From Saccoglossus kowalevskii (taxonomy: Eukaryota > Hemichordata > Enteropneusta > Harrimaniidae), in contig NW_003109115.1 in NCBI RefSeq assembly GCF_000003605.2, positions 1,981 through 63,014 on the forward strand: a stretch of 61,034 nt of DNA, written 5' to 3'. Under the pieces are notes generated by a model. That model worked only from the letters and a program-made list of their open reading frames with translations, was not told the DNA's origin and did not search any database. This document shows, in pieces, positions 1-10,900 of the stretch (the stretch's first letter is position 1; each line of letters begins with the position of its first letter). A program made the position numbers and the translations under genes.

Positions 1-503
1 GCAAATTGTAATTTAAAATAACGAGAAATATTATTTTGGGGCTTCGCTCTATCACAGTCCCTCTGTGCCCTAAAGTCTAAATTGTGACAAACTATCCGCA
101 TTTCTGTCTGCTTGTTCGTAATGTTTCCAACCAAAAAGGATCGCTCATTTTAGTTTGTTCTGTTAGCAAACAGTCCCAACAAATCAAGGATTTTTATAAA
201 TTCTTGCTGTAATCTGTTTGCTTTTTCTGTTTTTTTCAGAAAAGAAGATGAAAAAACAAGAAAATGCCTTTCGTCTTTCATCCATGATGTTGTTCCCGTA
301 TTTAGGGAAATTTGACAACACTAATTAATAAATTGACAGTTAAAGCTTGACCCAACCCTCGGGAGTTTGACAAGATATGTGGTGTGTTTGACACTGTCGT
401 GATAAAAACAACACTTTGAGCCACCCCCGTGGTAAACACTGATAGTCACAAATAAACCAAACAAAATACCTCAAACTGGAATTATTTAATACTTTGTCTA
501 GCC

Positions 504-665
504 TTAAAGCGGGGGGGGGGGGGGGTCGTCACCTGCGCACGCGCGGGAATTGAGTCCCAAGCGACGATAACACACACTAAAAACGCAAAAGTAGACGTTT
601 GTTTGTAAACAATGACACGCTATGGCCATTTGATGCATACGCAGTTGACGACTCCCCTGCTTCAT
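504..665 (-). mobile_element. TTAA-ended MITE family C, copy 1
   Basis: CpG-rich block from TTAAAGCGGG through GTCGTCACCTGCGCACGCG to the inverted GCAGTTGACGACTCCCCTGC. It is the inverse of the two copies near 10.6 and 11.2 kb, sharing GTTTGTAAACAATGAC and ACGCAAAAG words. A run of G at 511-525 interrupts the left end. Confidence 0.7.
511..525. repeat. Poly(G) run
   Basis: About 15 consecutive G inside family C copy 1; a likely replication-slippage or assembly-sensitive site. Confidence 0.9.
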
Positions 666-1878
666 TGTACTCTATTCTATAATGTAAGGCCATACAATAT
701 GGTGCAATACACGTTTTATTCATGTGGCCACCAGAAGGTACTTACTCTCACATATATGAAAAATGCAAACCGTGTTTTATGTAGTGCATATTGCCAGAAA
801 AATATGAATTCCATATTTGGAACATTTATTTTCAGATTTTGAGCACTGGATAAATTTAATGATATGCCCATGAAACAACGAGTTATGTTTTTAAATGTTC
901 ACACGGCTTTAATTTATATGACTTATCAGCAGAAAATAGCAAAATTCCAACACAGTGAATATTTAATTATTCAATATACATGACAGGGACCACCTTCCCA
1001 GGAAATTGGAATTTCATAACAATCTGGTGTCAACAAAGCACGTAGAACCAAGACATTCAGTGCCAATTTATCATCCAGTGGCAGTCACCCCCAAATCTGT
1101 GTTGGGCACTCATCTGAGGGAGAGAATAGCCACCTCAATCCCCTTAAGGTATTCAACCTCATGTAGAATTTGCCTTCCAGAATCACAAGAATCTCTTCAT
1201 TGAGGCAAAGAAGGCAATCACCTATATTATCTGTACACGTTTTGAACTGGGTACCCTCTCAACTGCAAAGTTCAAACCCTGGCCTGTATGAAGTAGAAGA
1301 CATTATCAATGTGGAAGATACAAAAGTAGGACATGATACATATTATTAACTGACTGTTTATTTTCAAGAAGTTGTAAAAACAAATACAGTTACTAAGACA
1401 GTATCAAACCAAAGAGGGCGCTCTTTCTCTCTATGGTTAGATGAGAATTTTGTGAAATTACTCACCGAGTATAAAATACACTGGAGTATGTGAATCATTT
1501 AAAAGAGAAAAAAATAACAGTGAGCTAAAAATTTCTTATTTATACACACTTGAAGACATTTACAAGGAATTTTAAAAAATACAACTTTCTCTTTAAGTTT
1601 TAAAAAATGAAAAAAGATTGATTTATTATGATACATATGTAATATTATACAAGAGTAAGAAATTGTACACTTTTTTTTTTGGTCCTAATTTTTTCTCTCA
1701 TTATTTGTTTGAAAAATACAGTATGGAAAATTTATACTACAAATTACAATTATTTTTATTTTCCTGTACAAGATTCAATGATTTGGAGTAAAAAGGATAA
1801 ATACACCACCTACTGCTCAACTAATTCTTTACTCGCAGCCTTGTTTCATAAGTACATGACACTTACAAATCTCCTTAA

Positions 1879-2130
1879 GATGTCACGATTGGTCAAGATC
1901 ACATGTCAAACCCCCTGGTCAGACTTGTCACAATTGGTCAAGATCACATGTCACTAAGGTCAGACTTCGTCACAATTGGTCAAGATCACATGTCAAACCC
2001 TAAGGTCAGACTTTGTCACAATTGGTCAAGATCACATGTCAAACACTAAGGTCAGACTTTGTCACAATTGGTCAAGATCACATGTCAAACCCTAAGGTCA
2101 GACATTGTCACAATAGGTCAAGATTGCAGT
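1879..2130. repeat. Tandem repeat, about 46 bp unit, five to six copies
   Basis: GGTCAAGATCACATGTC recurs at 1891, 1936, 1979, 2024 and 2070, with a decayed sixth unit at 2116. The unit continues as AAACCCTAAGGTCAGACTTT and is 43-46 bp. Confidence 0.9.
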
Positions 2131-4143
2131 AATTGTGCTGCATCTATCATTGGTCAAAGTTTGATCATGCTGAATGAGACTAAGATTGAAATGCAAATAA
2201 TACTCACAAGTTGCAAAGACTAATATTATAGTGCCTCCACATGGTATAGTTGAGCAATAGGGGTCAATTCTACTGTAAAATACTGTTAAAATCAGAAAAC
2301 CCATGCAAGTTGATCAAATAATTACATTGGTATACAAGAAATACCGTTTGAATCTCATAAATACTTGGTACACAAATAATCTCATTATCTTCTGTAAAAA
2401 AAAATGTTTCTCCAATATGTGCATTGGGTTTTTCCTATTGTAAATTTCATTAGAATCTTTCAAAGTCACATGATCAGACACGTAAATATATTATGTCTTA
2501 ATGACGTCTAAACCATGATACCAGTCTTCTATATATTTAAATATACACACACAAAATATCTTGTTGGCACTACAAGTATTATCAAAGCATTATTAGTGAT
2601 TTCAGAGTCCTGTTGCAATGCAATTTTTTCTCAATATCCCTATAGCACTACATCTTTGGTTAATTAAGGAGGGGACACAAGGCTTTGCGACACAGTTGCT
2701 AAATATTTCCATATGCAAACCCAATATATGTTAAGGTACACCCATTACACACACAAAACACCAAAAGTTTTTGCTAAAAATAAAGTGGTCATTATCAAGA
2801 TTCTATAAATCTGAAACAATTTTTGACCAGTGGAAGAAAAAAAAAAAAAAAAAACTTGTGAAAGACAAAATCGTGTTCGTCTAAGGTCGTGGAAGAGAAA
2901 CAAAGTAGCTAAGAACAAATCAATATTTGTCGCCTAAGTTATGAAGACGAAGAGTTAATGAACTTAAAATAACAACCTAGACGTTTATAATTACAAATAT
3001 CTGCTAAATGAAAATTGTGAATAACAACCATTAGATATTAATTATATCTCTTCAAATGGTGATAATTACGGTACACTTCACAGGTTTAATATGTGATTAT
3101 CAATAACAAAATCTTGAGGTGGCAATGAACCTAAATGATGTAGTTTCTAAACTCCCCAAAATCCGTGACTGTTTACAAACTGAAAAGTTTCTAAACTTGC
3201 TAAATTCACTTCAATAGAGAGGGACCATACATCAAAATCACTCAAGTCCAATACATATGAAATGAAGCATATTCAAATCTACTCATTAATTAATTAATCA
3301 TTACAATTAGTCAATTTATATTTAAACAAATATTTGAAAAAAAATGGTGACACTGGCGAACTAATATTGCTTCAGAACAAATCAATGCAAATTAATAAGT
3401 ATTAAAGTACAAGTAGAACAATTCACAGCAAGGTAAATAATATATATATACTACATGATTTGCCTATTAAAATAAACTGTCTGTGAAATGACTGCTTGTA
3501 CATGTTATTTTCTATGTTTACAAACTATCCCCTACTCTGCAAAAATTCAGTTCTCAAACTGAATAATGGTAGTCAATTTCTAACTGCAATTTATTAAAAA
3601 TGTTCAAGCAGACATACACACTTGTCTCAATCACAACTGTTTCTGACAAGATTGCCGAGCAACGCTAAGCTTTTGAGAATTAAAAATATAGCATTATTTA
3701 CAACTGCATATCATAAAACAAAGTAAACACGACATTATAAGCTCTATTATAAGCGTATCTCCAATATAAGTGCATATGAATCAAAAATACACTTTGGCAA
3801 ATAGTTTCTGAAAGAAGACAAAAGTCAAAAATGATGATTAGGTCATATTGTAATATGTCAAGATTATGGAAGAGGTCAGAGGTTAAAGGCAGCCATATTA
3901 CAACATGATTTTTGAATGATGACTTTGTGAATATGTGACCATTGTCTGAACGATTTTAAAAAGCACAACATTAAATTCAATGAATTTTGTATGGAACGAA
4001 ATAATTTTTTTTTTCTGTGATATGAACAAACAAAAGCTCCAAAATGTGATAAATTGTCAAAACTTTCACAATGCTTGAAACACTGTACATATAATAAATG
4101 TATTTGTAGTTTGGATTTTGTGAAGATACAATGAAATAAACAA

Positions 4144-4355
4144 TACTGTGGAATACTTTATTTTCGCTGGAATTAATTTTCGCTGAAAATGCTTTTTGGG
4201 CGTTTTTTGTGGAACTTATTTTCACTGATTTTTGTTGAGTTTAATGTGAAATATAGGAAAAAAAGTATATTCGCTGGATTTTATTTTCACGGAATCATCC
4301 CTTCAGCGAAAATAGCGAAAATAAATTCCAAGCGAAAATAAAGTATTCTACAGTA
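4144..4355 (+). mobile_element. Fold-back element family A, copy 1
   Basis: About 212 bp with ends TACTGTGGAATACTTTATTT and the inverted TAAAGTATTCTACAGTA; internal TTTTCGCTGGAATT repeats. Best-preserved of four related copies here. The ends fit TA insertion, as in Tc1/mariner-type MITEs. Confidence 0.75.
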
Positions 4356-5007
4356 CTTGTTATGACTGTACTTTCAATAATACATAATTCAATGGCATAA
4401 CACTATGAATCCCTGTAAAAGGAAACTACAAAGCAAGCAATCCATCATTCCAGTTTTTTTAATGCGCATCTTTGAAAAACAAAACAAAATCTTTTATGTA
4501 AGCAGCTTCGTTGGTCACGAATGTGTCTTTAAATCTTGATTCTAATAGGTTCAGCTGGGACCAGCCCTACTCAACTACCAATAACTAAGACATCAACTTC
4601 CCTAGAACAATGTATGGATTATCTCTCTTTTTGAGTACTTGTAGATTCTTGTCTTCAAGACTACTGGACAACAGATTTATTGGTAAGCATACGTGTAGTA
4701 CGACTGTGGACAAATCATACATAATATGGTATATATTAGATGGCAATACAGACACATGTGTGATATGAGGAAGCCAGGTAGAGCCGCCATTATGAATGCA
4801 AGCTTTATCTGCTAAAAGTAAAAGCTGCTTGAAACAAACAAAGACCACAGTTAGTGATCATATGTGGATGCTGCAAGGAATGTTGTACGAACACGTGTGA
4901 CAGATTGAACAGAGTTCAGTAATTTCAGATGCAGCTATAAGTAGATTTCAGAGACTTATAGATGCATACAACTATAGTGTATATACAATGATTTCAGAGA
5001 AACAATT

Positions 5008-5292
5008 AAATACCATATTTGCTCTATTAGAAGTGCACCACCAGGAGAAGCACACATAAATCAAATATTTTATTTACTGTACACTGTTTTTTTTTTAAAT
5101 ATTATTATCACCACAGACTTTTACCTGAGTGCATTTGCTTGTAATAAATAGCATATGCCCTATTATGATATTAATATGCTTACATAAATGACTGAGTTTC
5201 GTGTATTATTATAATGAGTCAGTCATACAGCATATAACAATCACACATGTTTTTTTTTACACCATGCACTTTTAATAGAGCTAACGGTACAA
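5008..5292. mobile_element. Family B element, about 285 bp
   Basis: Left TACCATATTTGCTCTATTAG followed by AAGTGCA; right GCACTTTTAATAGAGCTAACGG, its imperfect inverse. Same terminal words as the 89 bp copy at 11071 but with a longer AT-rich middle. Confidence 0.5.
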
Positions 5293-7690
5293 ACATGGTA
5301 CAATAATTAAAAACAAAACATGGTGAACAGAACCGATACAGCAAATCAAAATCAGACACAATCCTTGAACAAATTGTTACTAAAGGCAACATACATGTAA
5401 ACTGTTAGTATGACATTATAAAACAAGGATAACACACTAAACATAACTGAGAATGTAGTCGGACAGTGTAACCCACATGATGTATACTCCATACTGTCAT
5501 CACCCTTAAAAGGTGGAAGATGTCGTACCACCTCCTATTTGATATGGGATGATAACGACGTATTTAACATGTGTGAAATACGCTGTTTGTTTACATGAAA
5601 TTCGAACACACGCTGTGCGACGACCATCACTCTTTTAATAATCATACATTGAATTTACAAAATTCCATCACAGAAATAATTTGAAAGTTAATTTCAGATT
5701 TGTATTATTAGCCTGATCATGAATCTGTTTTTAAATGCTGATCATAGATACCCCTCATCATTAAATCAGTTTGAGTTGAATTCAAATTGTGTACTACCGT
5801 ACTAAGCATCTTACTGCAATGCATTATGGGACATGTAAGCTCCCAATGTATATAATGAAAACTTACAAAATTATGTCATTCATGTCAATAATTATATGAT
5901 TTTTTTATCCATGTCATCATGAAAAATTTTGAGATATGAAAAAATAATCACTTCATAGAAACTAGTGTAAAAATGCCAGTTTTGACCATTTACCACAACA
6001 TTTTTGTATGACGAAATCATCCAGTGACCAGATTTTTTTTATTTTCGATATTCTGAAGGCATGAACCCATAAAACTGAAAGTATGACAAGATGACATATA
6101 ATCTTAAATCCGACTTAAGGTTGAGAAAAAAAATATGTTTGTTTCTTGTTTCCGTGCGCATCATTTTGAACTATGCCCCTCAAATGTTTTTTTCCTTCTA
6201 AAGCATTCCAAAATGTGCTTGTACTCGCACTTGTCGCAAATTTCCCCCATTTTAGCTCAGTATTAAAAAAAAAAAATGCCTCATTTTAAAATTTTCATGA
6301 AACGAGAAACAGGGAATTTTTTTCCCTGGCCTAAACTTCCATAAAGATGCAGTTGTACACCATGCCATGTTGGTATGATCCCACGCAATGCAATATCTTC
6401 TGTGTGCACAAAATGCAAATGCCTGCTTTATAATAACTGTGGTGAAGTTTAACAAGACTTGTGAAGACCACAAGGTTAACATCTACCATAATTTCACACT
6501 ACATTCACACAGTTCTACTTCACTATCACTGTATAACCTATTCTTCAATAGGTTTTTTAACCAATAATACATTCCCCAAAATTGTAAAAATTAACAATTA
6601 TATTCATACATGTTGTTAGAATAAATACGAAAAATGATTAGATTAATCATGCAAACACTGCAAATTACATGCAAGCATGCACACTGAAAGCAACAGTCCA
6701 ATATCACTCACTCAAATAAATAAAACACCCATCCACACAACAATGGCTGATGAAATTCGCATCGCACTTCAACACATGAAATCCAGTCTCAGTATAAAAC
6801 TATTTTTCATTGGTTACAAAACATGAATGTTTTGAATTTTGACCAATTTAACATAGTTTTTATAAGAACCACACCCAACCAAAATGTTAGTGCAACATTT
6901 TGTAGAACATTTTATTTATTTCTCTATAATTTTTTTTGTTTATTCTGGACCAAATATTTCACATTATCAACCAATCTTGATTAACAAATTATGTGGATTT
7001 ATTTAAAAGGTTGTAGAAAAAAGACTGGTTTGTCATTGGTTGAAGATGAATGTCACGTAACAAACAAGAATCTCCAGTAAAGATAACAGGTGGAGAGCAC
7101 TTAGTTGAAACAGAAAACAAAATTATTACATATGAAATATTGACATATAAAGATAAGAAATCTGAAAGAGAAAATTAGAAATATCGACATCAGTGATTAT
7201 TTTCTTATTGCACTGGAGACGAGACGCAATATTTGGGGTCTTTCAGAATGAAATGCTGCACTTTTATTACATGAAGTCAGTTGTGACTGGTGCATGGAAA
7301 TGTTTTCTTTTTTAATTTCAAAAAGATTCTGAGATAGATATCATTTGAGGGCTGAGCTAATTTTCACCGATTCTTTATATTTTGAATCCATGTAATACTG
7401 AGACCTAATTGTTTTTGCAGTACAAAATAAATACACATGATATGTCACGTAATACGGCATATACTTAATGTTAGTAATATGTAAACTTTACATATTCATA
7501 ACATGGACTTCCTAACATTAAACCGTATGTGTATTCATCTGATACCACAAATGCTATTTTGGCTCAATATTACACTAAAACATGATGAAATTGGTAAAAA
7601 ATGCAGCGAATGATTTTTTTAAATATTGACCTTGTTAATGCAATGAGAAGTGATCATATCAGTCACAGATGAATATGTTTACAATGTGTT

Positions 7691-7696
7691 TTTATT
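7691..7696 (-). terminator. Poly(A) signal AATAAA for last exon B
   Basis: Canonical hexamer on the minus strand about 225 nt after the stop of candidate exon B, followed by TG-containing sequence. Same caveat about AT-rich background. Confidence 0.35.
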
Positions 7697-7921
7697 AGTA
7701 CAAGTGAGGATGATACATGGCTGAAACGATAATCATGGCGAGTTGACAGTGATACCTGCTTGTGAAGCGAGCTGGCAAAGTGTGTTATGTGGTCAGAGTT
7801 ACATGTTCTGAATGATGGCAAATGTTCAGATGGTTGTGGATTGAGGACAACACATGGATTATTAGAAAGAGACAACGGAACAGGAACGGAAAGTAGGGAA
7901 GAGTTAGGGCAGGATGGGAAC

Positions 7922-7975
7922 TCACCGACGGTCTTGGTACAAATAATCATACTCTCCGTATAGATCTTGAATTAC
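7922..7975 (-). CDS. CDC14: Candidate CDC14 last exon B (17 residues, stop TGA)
   Basis: After the acceptor CACTGTAG the phase-0 frame reads [17 protein letters not shown] and then TGA. The end is aromatic and acidic, loosely like the SLQSEYVHY end of human CDC14A. An AATAAA at 7696-7691 follows about 225 nt downstream. It would give a 558-residue protein. The stop overlaps a possible donor (CG|GTGAGT), so it could instead be an internal exon leading to an end I did not find. Confidence 0.5.
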   Translation of the reverse strand, partial: VIQDLYGEYDYLYQDRR

Positions 7976-10900
7976 CTACAGTGTAATACAAATAAGTTTT
8001 ATGACTGCAACGGATATTTGAATTCAAATTTTATTTGAATTCTGATATTTCACATTACTTAAGTTTCAAGTTATGCTTTTAGTTCAAATGATGGTTCATT
8101 TCTATTTGAATTAAGTTCAAAACATTTGATATTTATACTAAAGTAAATTATCAATGTATATATTTTTTAAATAATTACAAAAATTTTATTTTTATTAAAA
8201 AATACAGATATATTTGTTAGCCAGACGTAGGTAAATTTAAATTAATTAAAAATTTAAATTTAACATTTAACAAGAACATTTTTGAAAGTTTGATGATCAC
8301 TAAGAAGTTATATTAAATTATATTATTTTATTTTATTTTATGTTAGATGAATTTGAATGAGAGTATGAGGTTAAATTGTTGAGTATCTAAGTTACATGGT
8401 TTGCTTGATAATGTATTGAACAGAATCTCATTTGAAATATCTCTTCACTTTTGAAAACAAAAGCTTTACCACAATACAAGACATAAACACTATCAAAACA
8501 ATATTAGCGAAGAGCTACTCAAGGTGAGAGTTCAAGTTTAACAGAACAATAACTAAATTAGAAGTATTTGGTTTATTTATCACGTAAATAATCATAATAA
8601 TTGTGGGATGTGAATTCCTCTAGGTATGTGACTGGGAAAAAACAACGACATGCAACACATATTGTAACTGGTCAGCAGTCTGGGGAAGTAAGGGCGCCGC
8701 CATCTTGTCTCTGAGTATGTGGTGGATGAAAGTGTGTGTAATCAGTATGACACTGTGAAAAAGGCAAATAATTAGTAACTAAACTAAAACTATCTGGTGG
8801 AGATTTATAAAAGCAAGTGATAATAAGTTAGCATTCTTCCATCTCAGTGCCTGTGAGAACAAAACAGTACTTTTTTAGCGATATCGCAATGTGATACAGC
8901 GCATGCATTTTAGCAAGGTATAGATTGGCAGATATAAGCTGTCACAATATTTCAAAATTTCATAAACTGCTTATACTCTTTAGAATGGCTGTTACACGCC
9001 AACAGTATGAACAGTCAATAAAAATATGGAATTGAACACAACTTATATTCCAAAATCTGAAATAATTTAAAGTATTGGTTTAACACATTGGTACAGCGAT
9101 CAATATGTTAAAACATAATACCACACCAGAACCACAGGTATTGCTGATAAATAGCAATTAGTGTCCTCTGTGCAGGAGGCATTCAGTAATAACACACATC
9201 CATACTCAGTAGCACACTGGCATTAATAGTGTGAGTAATTAACTTGTACATGGCATGCAAACATGCAGAGTTAGTCATATTAATAAAAAAAAGACACAGC
9301 AAACATTTAAGCAAACTCAAAAGTAAGGACAAGTGGGAGGGAGGGGGAAGGCGGCAGAGGAGCGTGAAAAAAGCCAAGAATAACAAAACAAAAAAAATCA
9401 CGGCACAAAAACAAGAGTAGACATCGGATAGAAACTTACTGGAGTAGATCTAGTGTGGTATTTGACAGGCACCGCAGTAGGGGAGCCGTAACTACTATCG
9501 GTGTTGATAGCGCTATTGTACTCTCTACTTAACCTGATGGAGCTAGGTAATGAAAAGACAATAAAGAGATAACCACATAAACAAGCAATGGAGACGGTAC
9601 ATAAATGGATAATGGACAAACATGGACTACGCCACTACCATAAGTTAACTTGGAGCAATAATTAGCAACGATGTTTATTTTTATATTATTATTTCATAAA
9701 AGGCATGAAATGAGAATTCATTAGTAGGGAAATTGTTTATTATTTGATAGGTTAATTTTATTATGTTAATGAAGATATTAATATTCAGATTGAATGAAGC
9801 CTTTTTGAGTAAAATACATCACCACTTAACACCAGACATGCTTAAAATAGTTTTCATACCAGTTAATATAATATTAAATAGAAAATAAAATAAAAAAACA
9901 AAAGTTATCAATACATGAAAAACAATGCATTAAGAATATACAATAAGAATCCATTTTGGAAATCACATTTAATTGCCAGTTGTAAGCTGTGTTTTTTTTA
10001 AATAATTCATTCAATTTTCAAGCGAAAATTGTTAAAATAGACATTCAATTCTATGCAACTATACACTCTTATTTCATGTTAGATTTTTGTAACAATGGCT
10101 TTCAGAATTATCATAATACAATGTGCTAAAGACAGCCAAGTATGCAGAAGATCTGCCAGTATTATGACTTTGTTGTGTGGAAATGAATGAATTCATAGTT
10201 GTGCTCACCTTCTCAATGCAGCAGTACCACTAGCACCAGCATGTGTATGCCGTGTAGATCTCTTGGTGGAACCTAGATGTACTCCTGTACTACTAACTTT
10301 GGAAGACTTCATTGGTGACATTGTGCTTTGAGCTGCTGTTGATGTTGTTAATCTGGTAATGTAAATATTTAAATAAGTATTGCAGTTACAGCTCTCAATC
10401 ATCATCATATTGGTATCAATTTCCTGTTGATGCTGTGCTCAACTCACTGTCACCATGAATATGTTTGTACATCGAATCAGCAACATCGGCAGCTAATTGG
10501 TTGACAATATAGCTCTGTTTCAAATAATGTTGCTTTCATTAAAGGAAAAATCGGGAGAGTCGTCACCTGCGCATGGCGCGTCGTTGTTTACAAACACGCG
10601 TCTACCCATGAGCCTTTGCGTTTTTAGTGTGTGTTGTTTTTGTTGCTTGGGACTCAATTCCCGCATGTGTGCAGGTGCGATTCTCCCGCTTTAATAAGCA
10701 GACATTATTGCTGGCTAGGTGTACAAAACAAATTCACGGCCACAGTAAATGTGCTTAGGTTTATAAATAATTCATCTTATCAAATAGTATATGATTGAGG
10801 AATATAAGGGAATTTACATTGAGAATTGACAGGCATTAGAGATGAGGGATGTAGGATTAGTAATTTATAATTTCAATCAAATTATGAAGCAAGCATGCCA

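Larger units (their letters stand above)
1..7600. other. 3' flank of CDC14, no gene recognised
   Basis: AT-rich sequence. Apart from the family A, B and C elements and the 46 bp tandem array given separately, I see no exon with credible splice sites or protein-like reading on either strand. Open frames here are short and of random composition. Confidence 0.6.

Noticed and set aside
1006-1203. 65-codon plus-strand ORF with mixed composition
   Set aside because: Somewhat more balanced sequence than its surroundings, but no homology I recognise and no exon signals; probably an old repeat.
7300-7350. Possible further CDC14 exon after 7926 (acceptor AGCTCAG, 11 codons to a stop)
   Set aside because: Weak pyrimidine tract, no similarity, and exon B already ends with its own in-frame stop.
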